From NCBI RefSeq assembly GCF_036002945.1, contig NZ_CP108529.1, positions 3,720,001 through 3,784,000 on the forward strand: a stretch of 64,000 nucleotides of DNA, given 5' to 3'. This DNA comes from Streptomyces sp. NBC_01224 (GTDB taxonomy: Bacteria > Actinomycetota > Actinomycetes > Streptomycetales > Streptomycetaceae). The position numbers and the translations under genes were made by a program. Below the pieces are notes generated by a model. It saw only the letters and a program-made list of their open reading frames with translations. It did no database searches and was not told the DNA's origin. This document shows positions 40,752 to 49,511 of this stretch, in pieces; within the stretch, counting starts at the first letter, position 1, and every line of letters starts with the position of its first letter.

Positions 40752-41408
40752 TCAGCCCTTGGCGGACTTGAGAGCCTCCATCGCCCGCTCGGTCACATCG
40801 GTGACCTTGCCGAGCGCGGAGATGGTGACCACCAGGTTCTGGGCCCTGTAGTAGTCGATGATCGGCTCGGTCTGCGTGTGGTAGACCTCCAGCCGAGTAC
40901 GAACCGTGTCCTCGGTGTCGTCATCGCGCTGGTACAGCTCGCCGCCGCAGGTGTCGCAGACGCCCTCGGTCTTCGGCGGGTTGTACGTCACGTGGAAGAC
41001 GTGCGAGCCGTCGTTCCGGCAGATCCGGCGGCCGGCGATGCGCTTGACCACCTCGTCCTCGGGGACCTCCAGGTCCAGGACCGCGTCCAGCTTGGTGCCC
41101 TCGTCCTTGAGCATGGCGTCAAGAGCCTCGGCCTGACCCACATTGCGCGGGAAGCCGTCCAGCAGGAAGCCGTTCTCGGCGTCCGGCTGGGACATGCGGT
41201 CCTTGGCCATCCCGATGGTGACCTCGTCCGGCACCAACTGCCCTGCGTCCATGAAGGCGCGGGCCTGCTTGCCAAGGTCGGTGCCCTGACTGATGTTGGC
41301 ACGGAAGAGATCGCCCGTGGAGATCTGTGGAATCGACAGGTTCTTGGCAAGGTACGCAGCCTGCGTTCCCTTGCCGGCACCGGGCGGCCCGACGAGGACG
41401 ATTCGCAT
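40752..41408 (-). CDS. adk: Adenylate kinase
   Basis: 218 residues with P-loop VGPPGAGKGTQAAYLA, FLLDGFPRNVGQAEAL and GRRICRNDGSHVF. The lid contains CRNDG and CDTCGGELYQR, so three Cys are present and zinc binding by the lid would need a non-Cys ligand. It interconverts ATP, ADP and AMP. The start overlaps the secY stop by one base (TGATG). Confidence 0.96.
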   Translation of the reverse strand: MRIVLVGPPGAGKGTQAAYLAKNLSIPQISTGDLFRANISQGTDLGKQARAFMDAGQLVPDEVTIGMAKDRMSQPDAENGFLLDGFPRNVGQAEALDAMLKDEGTKLDAVLDLEVPEDEVVKRIAGRRICRNDGSHVFHVTYNPPKTEGVCDTCGGELYQRDDDTEDTVRTRLEVYHTQTEPIIDYYRAQNLVVTISALGKVTDVTERAMEALKSAKG

Positions 41409-42727
41409 CAGCGGAGGAACCCTTCGTAATTGCGCTGCTGGAGCTGACTCTCGATCTGCTTCACGGTCTCCAGCCCCACACCCACGATGATCAGGATGCT
41501 CGTCCCGCCGAACGGGAAGTTGGCGTTCGCACCACCGAAGCCGGCCAACGCCATCGTCGGCACAAGAGCGATCAGACCCAAGTACAGCGAGCCCGGCCAA
41601 GTGATCCTGTTGAGCACGTAGCTCAGGTACTCGGCAGTAGGTCGACCAGCCCGGATACCCGGGATGAACCCACCATACTTCTTCATGTTGTCCGCGACTT
41701 CCTCGGGGTTGAACGAAATCGCCACATAGAAGAAGGCGAAGAAGACGATCAACAGGAAGTACGCCGTGATGTAGTACGGGTGGTCGCCCTTGACGAAGTT
41801 GTCCTTGATCCAGGTCGCCCAGCCCGCAGTGGAGTTGGAGAACTGGACGATCAGGGCCGGGATGTAGAGCAGCGAAGAAGCGAAGATGACGGGAATCACA
41901 CCCGCCTGATTCACCTTCAGCGGAATGTACGTCGACGTACCGCCGTACGACCTGCGGCCGATCATGCGCTTCGCGTACTGCACCGGGATACGGCGCTGGG
42001 CCTGCTCGACGAAGACGACGAGGCCCACCATCACGAAGCCGATCAGGATGACGGTGCCGAACTCGATCCATCCGTCGGCCAGCTTGCCGCTGGTCTTGAT
42101 GGCCCAGAGGGCGCCGGGGAAACTGGCGGCGATCGAGATGAACATCAGGATCGACATGCCGTTGCCGATGCCGCGGTCGGTGATGAGCTCACCGAGCCAC
42201 ATGACGGCCGCGGTACCCGCGGTCATCGTGATCACCATGACGATGGTCGTGAAGATCGACTGGTTCGGCACGATCTGGTCGGCGACCGGGCAGCCGCTGA
42301 ACAGTGCGCCACTGGTGGCGGTGGCCACCAGGCCGGTGCCCTGGAGGATGGCGAGCGCGACGGTCAGATAACGCGTGTACTGCGTAATCTTCGCCTGCCC
42401 GGACTGCCCCTCCTTCTTGAGCGCCTCGAGTCGGGGAATCACCACGGTCAGCAGCTGAAGAATGATGCTGGCCGTGATGTACGGCATGATGCCGAGCGCG
42501 AAGATCGTGATCTGCAGCAGTGCACCACCGCTGAACATGTTCACCAGGCCGAAGAGGCTGTTGTTGCCCTTGCTGGCCTGATCAACACAGGTCTGGACGT
42601 TCTCGTAGCTCACTCCCGGTACAGGGATGTGTGCCCCGAGCCGGTAGAGCACGATGATGCCGAGCGTGAAGAGCAGCTTCTTGCGCAGGTCGGGCGTCTT
42701 GAACGCCCGGGCGAACGCGGTGAGCAC
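41408..42727 (-). CDS. secY: Preprotein translocase subunit SecY
   Basis: 439 residues with ten membrane helices. The GTG at 42725-42727 is selected by AGGAGG 4 bases upstream and by the family start MLTAFARAFKTPDLRKKLL. ALGIMPYITASIILQLL is the SecY signature; the plug and lateral-gate helices are present. Separated from rplO by a hairpin and 215 bases, so it has its own promoter, forming secY-adk(-map). Confidence 0.97.
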   Translation of the reverse strand: MLTAFARAFKTPDLRKKLLFTLGIIVLYRLGAHIPVPGVSYENVQTCVDQASKGNNSLFGLVNMFSGGALLQITIFALGIMPYITASIILQLLTVVIPRLEALKKEGQSGQAKITQYTRYLTVALAILQGTGLVATATSGALFSGCPVADQIVPNQSIFTTIVMVITMTAGTAAVMWLGELITDRGIGNGMSILMFISIAASFPGALWAIKTSGKLADGWIEFGTVILIGFVMVGLVVFVEQAQRRIPVQYAKRMIGRRSYGGTSTYIPLKVNQAGVIPVIFASSLLYIPALIVQFSNSTAGWATWIKDNFVKGDHPYYITAYFLLIVFFAFFYVAISFNPEEVADNMKKYGGFIPGIRAGRPTAEYLSYVLNRITWPGSLYLGLIALVPTMALAGFGGANANFPFGGTSILIIVGVGLETVKQIESQLQQRNYEGFLR

Positions 42728-42883
42728 GGTGCCTCCTGCGACCCCCGCGCAATGCGTAGAGGTGACGGTCTTGAGGATCGACGAATACGTAACAGTCAAA
42801 GGTCCCCGGGCGGGCGCCCAGGGGGTTACCACACAACAACGCACGCCACCTTACCGGCGACCATGCCCACCTAGGAACGACCA

Positions 42884-42917
42884 ACCGGGGATGCCCCATA
42901 TGAGAGGCATCCCCGGT
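42884..42917 (-). terminator. Hairpin terminator between rplO and secY
   Basis: ACCGGGGATGCC and GGCATCCCCGGT form perfect 12-bp arms around a 10-base AT-rich loop, 26 bases after the rplO stop. It splits the spc cluster from secY-adk-map. The remaining stretch, 42728-42883, should hold the secY promoter. Confidence 0.85.
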
Positions 42918-42942
42918 CGGATGTTCAGGCCATCGAGTTGTC

Positions 42943-43398
42943 TCAGACGAGCTCGGTGACGGTGCCGCCGGCGGCGGCAATCTTCTCCTTGGCGGAGCCG
43001 GAGACGGCGTCAACCGAAACCTGCAGCGCCACGGAGATCTCGCCCTGTCCGAGGACCTTGACGAGGTGGTTGTTGCGCACCGCACCCTTGGCGACCAGGT
43101 CGGCCACGGTGACCTCTCCACCCTCGGGGTAGAGCGTCGCGAGCTTGTCCAGGTTCACGACCTGGTACTCGGTGCGGAACGGGTTCTTGAAGCCCTTGAG
43201 CTTCGGGAGACGCATGTGGAGGGGCATCTGCCCACCCTCGAAGCGCTCCGGAACCTGGTAACGGGCCTTGGTGCCCTTGGTACCACGACCAGCGGTCTTA
43301 CCCTTGGACGCCTCACCACGACCCACACGGGTCTTGGCGGTCTTGGCGCCCGGGGCGGGCCGGAGGTCATGGGCCTTCAGCGGCTTGTTCTCCGCCAT
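42943..43398 (-). CDS. rplO: 50S ribosomal protein L15
   Basis: 151 residues, MAENKPLKAHDLRPAPGAKT with the Gly/Lys-rich loop RVGRGEASKGKTAGRGTKG and the C-terminal domain ending AAAGGTVTELV. Last gene of the spc unit before a terminator; one base after rpmD. Confidence 0.97.
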   Translation of the reverse strand: MAENKPLKAHDLRPAPGAKTAKTRVGRGEASKGKTAGRGTKGTKARYQVPERFEGGQMPLHMRLPKLKGFKNPFRTEYQVVNLDKLATLYPEGGEVTVADLVAKGAVRNNHLVKVLGQGEISVALQVSVDAVSGSAKEKIAAAGGTVTELV

Positions 43399-43399
43399 G

Positions 43400-43582
43400 T
43401 CAGTCGACCTCCTCAACCGTCACGAGGTGGCGGACGGTGTGCACCATTCCGCGGAACTCGGGGCGGTCCTCCTTGACAACCACGTCGTGCAGGCGCTTGA
43501 GCCCGAGCGAACGAAGGGTGTCGCGGTGGTTCTGCTTGCTGCCGATGTACGACTTCGTCTGCGTGATCTTGAGGCGAGCCAT
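43400..43582 (-). CDS. rpmD: 50S ribosomal protein L30
   Basis: 60 residues, MARLKITQTKSYIGSKQNHR, then LRSLGLKRLHDVVVKEDRP. The start overlaps the rpsE stop by one base (TAATG), indicating coupled translation. Confidence 0.96.
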   Translation of the reverse strand: MARLKITQTKSYIGSKQNHRDTLRSLGLKRLHDVVVKEDRPEFRGMVHTVRHLVTVEEVD

Positions 43583-44187
43583 TACGCACCCGCTCCCGCA
43601 CGTGCACGAAGCAGAGCCGCGGGGGCGACGTCCTCGAGGGGCAGACCACGGCGAGCCGCGATCTCCTCGGGACGCTGCAGGCCCTTGAGGGCCGCCACGG
43701 TCGCGTGCACGATGTTGATCGCGTTGGACGAGCCAAGCGACTTCGACAGGATGTCGTGAACGCCGGCGCACTCCAGAACGGCGCGCACCGGGCCACCGGC
43801 GATAACACCGGTACCGGGGGAAGCCGGCTTCAGCAGCACGACACCCGCGGCCCGCTCGCCCGTGATCGGGTGAGGGATGGTGCCCTGGATGCGCGGAACC
43901 TTGAAGAAGCTCTTCTTGGCTTCTTCCACGCCCTTGGCGATGGCCGCGGGAACTTCCTTGGCCTTGCCGTAACCGACACCGACGGTGCCGTCACCATCGC
44001 CCACCACGACCAGCGCGGTGAAGCTGAAGCGACGACCACCCTTCACAACCTTGGCGACGCGGTTGATCGCGACAACGCGCTCAACGTACGCGGTCTTCTC
44101 GGCGGCAGCTGCGCCGCCGTCACGGCCCTTCCGGTCCCGCCGCTCGCCGCCACCGGCACCGCTTCCGCGGCGCTGGGGTCCAGCCAT
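43582..44187 (-). CDS. rpsE: 30S ribosomal protein S5
   Basis: 201 residues with an extended basic N-terminus (MAGPQRRGSGAGGGERRDRK), the S5 dsRBD-like motif VVKGGRRFSFTALVVVGDGD and the C-terminal GTGVIAGGPVRAVLECAGVH. Spectinomycin-binding loop residues lie in this protein. 47 bases after rplR. Confidence 0.97.
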   Translation of the reverse strand: MAGPQRRGSGAGGGERRDRKGRDGGAAAAEKTAYVERVVAINRVAKVVKGGRRFSFTALVVVGDGDGTVGVGYGKAKEVPAAIAKGVEEAKKSFFKVPRIQGTIPHPITGERAAGVVLLKPASPGTGVIAGGPVRAVLECAGVHDILSKSLGSSNAINIVHATVAALKGLQRPEEIAARRGLPLEDVAPAALLRARAGAGA

Positions 44188-44234
44188 TGGATTTACCTCT
44201 CTCTGTTACGTCCGCTGTGCGTAGGAACCGGGGC

Positions 44235-44618
44235 TTAGAACTTCAGCCCGGCTTCACGGGCGGCGTCAGCCAGAGCGGCAATCCGCCCGGCGTACTGGTT
44301 ACCACCGCGGTCAAACACGACGGCCTCGACGCCTGCGGCCTTGGCGCGCTCAGCGACCAGGGCGCCGACCTGCTTGGCCTGGGTGCTCTTGTCGCCCTCG
44401 CCACCACGGATGGAGACGTCCAGGGTCGACGCCGACGCGAGCGTGTGGCCCGCGATGTCGTCGATGACCTGGGCCACCATGTGGCGGTTGGACCGCGTCA
44501 CAACCAAGCGCGGACGCTCCGGCGAACCGGAGATGTGCTTGCGGACGCGGATGTGGCGACGCTTGAGGGCGGCACGCTTGTAGGCGTCGCCCTTGGCGAT
44601 CTTTACGCCGTATGCCAT
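44235..44618 (-). CDS. rplR: 50S ribosomal protein L18
   Basis: 127 residues, MAYGVKIAKGDAYKRAALKR, then HIRVRKHISGSPERPRLVV and VVFDRGGNQYAGRIAALADA. Binds 5S rRNA. It starts 2 bases after the rplF stop. Confidence 0.97.
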   Translation of the reverse strand: MAYGVKIAKGDAYKRAALKRRHIRVRKHISGSPERPRLVVTRSNRHMVAQVIDDIAGHTLASASTLDVSIRGGEGDKSTQAKQVGALVAERAKAAGVEAVVFDRGGNQYAGRIAALADAAREAGLKF

Positions 44619-44620
44619 GG

Positions 44621-45160
44621 CTACTTACCAGCCTTTCCGACCTTGCGGCGGATGACCTCGCCGGCGTACTTGACGCCCTTGGCCTTGTACGGGTCAGGCT
44701 TCCGCAGCTTGCGGATCTTGGCCGCGGTCTCGCCGACCTTCTGCTTGTCGATGCCCTCGACGGAGAACTTCGTGGGGGACTCCACCTTGAAGGTGATGCC
44801 CTCCGGGGCCTCGATCAGGATCGGGTGGCTGTAGCCCAGGGCGAACTCCAGGTTGGAGCCCTTCGCCTGGACGCGGTAACCGACACCACTGATCTCGAGC
44901 GCCTTGGTGTATCCCTGGGTCACACCGGTGATCATGTTCGCCACCAGCGTGCGGGACAGGCCGTGAAGGGCCTTGTTCTGACGCTCGTCGTTCGGGCGGA
45001 CGACGTTCAGAACGCCGTCCTCACCCTTGGTGACCTCGATCGGCGACGCAACGGTGTGCGAGAGGGTGCCCTTGGGGCCCTTCACTGCGACCGTACGGCC
45101 ATCGATGGTGACGTCCACACCGGCGGGAACCTGGATGGGGAGCTTGCCGATTCGCGACAT
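44621..45160 (-). CDS. rplF: 50S ribosomal protein L6
   Basis: 179 residues, MSRIGKLPIQVPAGVDVTID, the mid motif GYTKALEISGVGYRVQAKG and the C-terminal RKPDPYKAKGVKYAGEVIRR. 21 bases after rpsH. Confidence 0.97.
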   Translation of the reverse strand: MSRIGKLPIQVPAGVDVTIDGRTVAVKGPKGTLSHTVASPIEVTKGEDGVLNVVRPNDERQNKALHGLSRTLVANMITGVTQGYTKALEISGVGYRVQAKGSNLEFALGYSHPILIEAPEGITFKVESPTKFSVEGIDKQKVGETAAKIRKLRKPDPYKAKGVKYAGEVIRRKVGKAGK

Positions 45161-45181
45161 GAGCTATTCCTCCGTTCCCGA

Positions 45182-45580
45182 CTACCAGACGTAGGCGAGG
45201 ACTTCCCCACCTACGCCCTTCTTGCTGGCCTGCTGGCCGGTCAGGAGACCGTGGGACGTGGAGATGATCGCCACGCCCAGGCCGCCGAGGACCTTCGGCA
45301 GGTTGGTGGACTTTGCGTATACACGCAGACCCGGCTTCGAGATTCGCTTGATGCCGGCGATCGAGCGCTCGCGGTTCGGGCCGAACTTCAGCTCGAGGAC
45401 GAGGTTCTTGCCGACCTCGGCGTCCTCGACCTTCCAGCCGGTGATGAAGCCCTCCTGCTGGAGGATCTCCGCGATGTGCGACTTGATCTTGCTGTGCGGC
45501 ATCACGACGGAGTCGTGGTACGCCGAGTTCGCGTTACGCAGACGCGTGAGCATGTCTGCGATGGGATCAGTCATGGTCAT
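45182..45580 (-). CDS. rpsH: 30S ribosomal protein S8
   Basis: 132 residues, MTMTDPIADMLTRLRNANSA and the C-terminal LPKVLGGLGVAIISTSHGLL. Two Met codons allow starts at 45580 or 45574. S8 is the spc-operon autoregulator in E. coli; no comparable leader structure is evident here. Confidence 0.96.
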   Translation of the reverse strand: MTMTDPIADMLTRLRNANSAYHDSVVMPHSKIKSHIAEILQQEGFITGWKVEDAEVGKNLVLELKFGPNRERSIAGIKRISKPGLRVYAKSTNLPKVLGGLGVAIISTSHGLLTGQQASKKGVGGEVLAYVW

Positions 45581-45804
45581 GAATTGGCCTTCGGCCTCTC
45601 TCGCCGGGGTTTCCTGTATGCGCCATCCCTCTCCCCACTCAGTGGCGGGACGGGTGCGGTGCGGGGACCTACGGCGTAGTAAGTCGGTCTAGGGCGGCAG
45701 GCGCCCAACCCCACAAGCCTACGGCATGTGAGGGCGGACTCCTGCCGACCAGATGCTTACCGAGAGCTTCCGTCAATTCCCAACGCCCAGAGGGCGAAGG
45801 AGAA
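45581..45804. other. Unusually long spacer between rpsN and rpsH
   Basis: 224 bases without a gene, where neighbouring ribosomal genes are mostly separated by 0-40 bases. It contains short inverted sequences (GGCGGCAGGCGCC; GGCCTTCGGCC) and a less GC-rich stretch near 45735-45800. An internal promoter or attenuator is possible; nothing firm is seen. Confidence 0.4.
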
Positions 45805-45990
45805 TTACCAGGAGCTCTTGGTCACGCCCGGCAGCTCGCCACGGTGAGCCATCTCACGAAGGCACACGCGGCACAGGCCGAACTTGCGGTAGACGGAGTG
45901 GGGCCGGCCGCAGCGCTGGCAGCGGGTGTACCCGCGGACGCCGAACTTCGGCTTACGGGCGGCCTTAGCGATCAGGGACTTCTTCGCCAC
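45805..45990 (-). CDS. rpsZ: 30S ribosomal protein S14 type Z
   Basis: 61 residues, MAKKSLIAKAARKPKFGVRG, then CQRCGRPHSVYRKFGLCRVC with two CxxC pairs for zinc (Cys24, 27, 40, 43). This is the short zinc-binding form. A longer zinc-free S14 is usually encoded elsewhere in streptomycetes. GTG start; 2 bases after rplE. Confidence 0.96.
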   Translation of the reverse strand: MAKKSLIAKAARKPKFGVRGYTRCQRCGRPHSVYRKFGLCRVCLREMAHRGELPGVTKSSW

Positions 45991-45992
45991 GG

Positions 45993-46550
45993 TCAGTTCT
46001 CCTTGAACGGGAAGCCGAGGTGACGAAGGAGGGCACGACCCTCGTCGTCATTGGTCGCCGTGGTGACCACGGTGATGTCCATGCCCCGGACCCGGTCGAT
46101 CTTGTCCTGGTCGATCTCGTGGAACATGACCTGCTCCGTGAGACCGAAGGTGTAGTTGCCACGGCCGTCGAACTGCTTCGGCGACAGACCACGGAAGTCA
46201 CGGATACGCGGCAGCGCGAGCGACAGCGTACGGTCCAGGAACTCCCACATCCGGTCACCACGGAGGGTGACGTGGCAGCCGATCGGCTGGCCCTCGCGCA
46301 GCTTGAACTGCGCGATGGACTTGCGGGCCTTGGTGACGGCCGGCTTCTGACCGGTGATCGTGGTGAGGTCGCGCACGGCGCCGTCGATCAGCTTGGAGTC
46401 GCGGGCGGCGTCGCCCACACCCATGTTGACCACGATCTTGACCAGACCGGGGATCTGCATGACGTTCTCGAACGAGAACTCCTCATGCAGCTTGCCGGCG
46501 ATTTCCTCGCGGTACTTCGTCTTCAGACGCGGAGTGGTGGTGGTAGCCAT
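45993..46550 (-). CDS. rplE: 50S ribosomal protein L5
   Basis: 185 residues with VMQIPGLVKIVVNMGVGDAA, KLREGQPIGCHVTLRGDRM and RDFRGLSPKQFDGRGNYTFG. Binds 5S rRNA and the P-site tRNA. The start overlaps the rplX stop by one base. Confidence 0.97.
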   Translation of the reverse strand: MATTTTPRLKTKYREEIAGKLHEEFSFENVMQIPGLVKIVVNMGVGDAARDSKLIDGAVRDLTTITGQKPAVTKARKSIAQFKLREGQPIGCHVTLRGDRMWEFLDRTLSLALPRIRDFRGLSPKQFDGRGNYTFGLTEQVMFHEIDQDKIDRVRGMDITVVTTATNDDEGRALLRHLGFPFKEN

Positions 46551-46873
46551 CAGATGTCCTCACCCGTCCGCTTGGCAACGCGGATCTTGTTGCCTTCGTC
46601 GTCGAAGCGGTAACCGACGCGCGTGACGACCTTGTTGCCGTCCTTCTCCACGACGAGCTGAACGTTGCTCACGTGGACGGGGGCCTCGGTCGTGACGATG
46701 CCACCGGTCTGCGAACCGCGAGCGGTCTGACCGGCCTTGGTGTGCTTCTTGACCCGGTTGACACCCTCGACGAGGACGCGGTCCTGAGCGGGGTAGGCCA
46801 CGATGACCTTGCCCTGCTTGCCCTTGTCCTTACCGGTGATGACCTGAACCAGGTCGCCCTTCTTGATCTTCAT
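46550..46873 (-). CDS. rplX: 50S ribosomal protein L24
   Basis: 107 residues, MKIKKGDLVQVITGKDKGKQ, a KOW-motif protein that helps nucleate 50S assembly. Starts 2 bases after the rplN stop. Confidence 0.97.
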   Translation of the reverse strand: MKIKKGDLVQVITGKDKGKQGKVIVAYPAQDRVLVEGVNRVKKHTKAGQTARGSQTGGIVTTEAPVHVSNVQLVVEKDGNKVVTRVGYRFDDEGNKIRVAKRTGEDI

Positions 46874-46875
46874 GC

Positions 46876-47244
46876 TTACAGCACCTCCGGCGCGAGCGAG
46901 ATGATCTTCATGAACTTCTTCTCGCGCAGCTCACGGCCCACCGGGCCGAAGATACGGGTGCCGCGGGGGTCGCCGTCGTTCTTCAGAATGACGGCGGCGT
47001 TCTCGTCGAAGCGGATGTACGAGCCATCCTGACGGCGACGCTCCTTGACGGTGCGAACGATGACGGCCTTGACGACGTCACCCTTCTTCACGTTGCCACC
47101 GGGGATCGCGTCCTTGACGGTGGCGACGATGACGTCACCGATGCCCGCGTAGCGGCGACCCGAACCACCGAGAACACGGATGGTGAGGATTTCCTTCGCA
47201 CCCGTGTTGTCGGCGACGCGAAGTCGCGACTCCTGCTGGATCAC
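46876..47244 (-). CDS. rplN: 50S ribosomal protein L14
   Basis: 122 residues, MIQQESRLRVADNTGAKEIL, GGNVKKGDVVKAVIVRTVKE and GTRIFGPVGRELREKKFMKI. GTG start. First gene after a 107-base spacer with a hairpin that separates it from rpsQ. Confidence 0.97.
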   Translation of the reverse strand: MIQQESRLRVADNTGAKEILTIRVLGGSGRRYAGIGDVIVATVKDAIPGGNVKKGDVVKAVIVRTVKERRRQDGSYIRFDENAAVILKNDGDPRGTRIFGPVGRELREKKFMKIISLAPEVL

Positions 47245-47276
47245 GTCTATCTCCTGATCGTCTGCCGGTTCCCGGC

Positions 47277-47307
47277 GGGGGCCACTCCGTTACCGGAGCG
47301 GACCCCC
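47277..47307 (-). other. Stem-loop in the rpsQ-rplN spacer
   Basis: GGGGGCCACTCCG and CGGAGCGGACCCCC pair around TTAC with a mismatch in the middle, inside the 107-base gap between rpsQ and rplN. It could attenuate or act as the boundary of the S10 and spc transcription units. Confidence 0.55.
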
Positions 47308-47351
47308 ACCGAGCCTGGCGGAACTTGCCTGAGGGGAATGCCCCTCAGGAA

Positions 47352-47636
47352 TTACTTGGCCTTCTCGAGGATCTCGACGACGCGCCACCGCTTCGTGGCG
47401 GACAGCGGCCGGGTCTCCATCAGGAGGACGCGGTCGCCGACGCCTGCGGCGTTCTGCTCGTCGTGCGCCTTGAGCTTGTTCGTACGGCGGATGACCTTGC
47501 CGTACAGCGCGTGCTTGACACGGTCCTCGACAGCGACGACGACGGTCTTGTCCATCTTGTCGCTGACGACCAGACCCTCACGGGTCTTGCGGAAACCGCG
47601 GTCGGTGTTCGTCTCAGTCACAGTCTTCTCGCTCAT
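47352..47636 (-). CDS. rpsQ: 30S ribosomal protein S17
   Basis: 94 residues with an OB fold: RKTREGLVVSDKMDKTVVVA and DRVLLMETRPLSATKRWRVV. The start overlaps the rpmC stop by one base. Last gene of the S10 cluster. Confidence 0.97.
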   Translation of the reverse strand: MSEKTVTETNTDRGFRKTREGLVVSDKMDKTVVVAVEDRVKHALYGKVIRRTNKLKAHDEQNAAGVGDRVLLMETRPLSATKRWRVVEILEKAK

Positions 47637-47860
47637 CAGGCGCTCTCCACCGTCTCGATGCCCAGCTCGCGCTCGCGCATCAGGGTGTAGATCCGGGCGA
47701 TGTCCTTACGGACGGACTTGAGCCGACCGTGGTTCTCGAGCTGGCCCGTCGCCGCCTGGAAGCGGAGATTGAACAGCTCTTCCTTGGCCTCGCGGAGCTT
47801 GTTGAGAAGCTCCTCGCCGCCCAGTTCGCGCAGCTCGGACGCCTTGGTACCGGCCGACAT
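47636..47860 (-). CDS. rpmC: 50S ribosomal protein L29
   Basis: 74 residues, MSAGTKASELRELGGEELLN, then LKEAKEELF-like helix AKEELFNLRFQAATGQLENH. The ATG at 47858-47860 overlaps the rplP stop (TGATG); a GTG codon just before it is unlikely to be the start. Confidence 0.96.
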   Translation of the reverse strand: MSAGTKASELRELGGEELLNKLREAKEELFNLRFQAATGQLENHGRLKSVRKDIARIYTLMRERELGIETVESA

Positions 47861-48279
47861 CACGACTCACCTGCCTCGCGCCGAACGATCCGGCACTTCA
47901 TCGGAAGCTTGTGAGCAGCGCGGGTAAGCGCCTCACGAGCAATCTTCTCGTTCGGGTAGGACAGCTCGAACATCACCCGACCGGGCTTGACGTTCGCGAT
48001 CCACCACTCGGGAGAACCCTTACCGGAACCCATGCGGGTCTCGGCAGGCTTCTTCGTCAGGGGGCGGTCCGGGTAGATGTTGATCCAGACCTTGCCGCCA
48101 CGCTTGATGTGGCGGGTCATCGCGATACGAGCTGCCTCGATCTGGCGGTTCGTCACGTACGCCGGGGTCAGCGCCTGGATGCCGTACTCGCCGAACGCAA
48201 CCTGCGTGCCACCCTTGGACATACCGCTGCGCTTCGGGTGGTGCTGCTTGCGGTGCTTGACCCTACGGGGGATCAGCAT
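47860..48279 (-). CDS. rplP: 50S ribosomal protein L16
   Basis: 139 residues, MLIPRRVKHRKQHHPKRSGM, TNRQIEAARIAMTRHIKRGG and GSGKGSPEWWIANVKPGRVM. Forms part of the A-site region of the 50S subunit. 5 bases after rpsC. Confidence 0.97.
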   Translation of the reverse strand: MLIPRRVKHRKQHHPKRSGMSKGGTQVAFGEYGIQALTPAYVTNRQIEAARIAMTRHIKRGGKVWINIYPDRPLTKKPAETRMGSGKGSPEWWIANVKPGRVMFELSYPNEKIAREALTRAAHKLPMKCRIVRREAGES

Positions 48280-48284
48280 TTCGG

Positions 48285-49121
48285 TCAGGCCTCCGTTCCG
48301 GTGCTCTCAGCCGGAGCAGCGGCGGCGGGAGCCTCGGCCTTGGGGGCCTCGGCTGCCGGCGCGGACTGCTGCGGCTTGCGACCGCGACCGCCACGCTCGC
48401 CACCGCGGCCACCACGGCCGGCCGGGCGGTCAGCGCCGCCACGGGCCGGGCGGTTGCCAGCGCGGGCAGCAGCGTTCTCGGCGCGGACCTCGGCGATGTT
48501 CTTGACGTCGCCCTTGTAGATCCAGACCTTCACACCGATGCGGCCGAAGGTCGTCTTGGCCTCGAAGAAGCCGTAGTCGACGTTCGCGCGGAGCGTGTGC
48601 AGGGGCACACGGCCCTCGCGGTAGAACTCCGAGCGGGACATCTCGGCGCCGCCGAGGCGGCCACCGCACTGGATCTTGATGCCCTTGGCGCCGGCCTTCA
48701 TCGTGCTCTGCATGCTCTTGCGCATGGCACGACGGAAGGAGACGCGGGAGGAGAGCTGCTCGGCGACGGCCTGGGCCACCAGCTGAGCGTCCACCTCGGG
48801 GTTCTTGACCTCGAGGATGTTCAGCTGGACCTGCTTGCCGGTCAGCTTCTCCAGCTCGCCACGGATGCGGTCGGCCTCGGCGCCACGGCGACCGATGACG
48901 ATGCCCGGGCGGGCGGTGTGGATGTCAACGCGGACGCGGTCGCGGGTGCGCTCGATCTCGACCTTCGAGATGCCGGCCCGCTCCATGCCCTTCGTCATCA
49001 TGCGACGAATGGCGACGTCTTCCTTGACGTAGTCCTTGTACAGCTTGTCGGCGTACCAACGGGACTTGAAGTCCGTGGTAATGCCGAGCCGGAACCCGTG
49101 CGGGTTTACCTTCTGGCCCAT
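48285..49121 (-). CDS. rpsC: 30S ribosomal protein S3
   Basis: 278 residues. KH domain (about 40-110) with VRVDIHTARPGIVIGRRGAE, then the C-terminal domain with GRLGGAEMSRSEFYREGRVP. The last 55 residues are an Arg/Gly-rich then Ala/Pro/Glu-rich extension typical of actinobacterial S3. Overlaps the rplV stop by one base. Confidence 0.97.
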   Translation of the reverse strand: MGQKVNPHGFRLGITTDFKSRWYADKLYKDYVKEDVAIRRMMTKGMERAGISKVEIERTRDRVRVDIHTARPGIVIGRRGAEADRIRGELEKLTGKQVQLNILEVKNPEVDAQLVAQAVAEQLSSRVSFRRAMRKSMQSTMKAGAKGIKIQCGGRLGGAEMSRSEFYREGRVPLHTLRANVDYGFFEAKTTFGRIGVKVWIYKGDVKNIAEVRAENAAARAGNRPARGGADRPAGRGGRGGERGGRGRKPQQSAPAAEAPKAEAPAAAAPAESTGTEA

Positions 49122-49468
49122 TACCGGGTTCCTTCCTTGCTGCTGACGACCACGGTGATGTGGCTGGTCCGCTTACGGATCCGGTAGGCACGGCCCTGAG
49201 CACGCGGACGGAACCGCTTCAGGGTCGGGCCCTCGTCCACATACGCCTCGCTGATGACCAGCGAAGAGGCGTCGGTGTGGTCGTAGTTGTGTGCAGCGTT
49301 GGCAATGGCGCTGTCCAGCACCTTGCCAACCGGCACGCTCGCGGCCTGCGGGGCGAAACGCAGGACCGCCTGAGCCTCCGTGGCATCCATGCCACGGATG
49401 AGGTCCACCACGCGGCGGGCCTTCATGGGCGTGACGCGGATGTACCGCGCCTGGGCCCTGGCTTCCAT
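49121..49468 (-). CDS. rplV: 50S ribosomal protein L22
   Basis: 115 residues from the ATG at 49466-49468 (MEARAQARYIRVTPMKARRV), chosen because GAAGGGAC lies just before it. An upstream in-frame ATG would add 8 residues. The beta-hairpin that lines the exit tunnel is RAQGRAYRIRKRTSHITVVV. Confidence 0.95.
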   Translation of the reverse strand: MEARAQARYIRVTPMKARRVVDLIRGMDATEAQAVLRFAPQAASVPVGKVLDSAIANAAHNYDHTDASSLVISEAYVDEGPTLKRFRPRAQGRAYRIRKRTSHITVVVSSKEGTR

Positions 49469-49511
49469 GGTTGTCCCTTCGGTGTAAGTCATAGTCGTTT
49501 CCACCCCGCGG

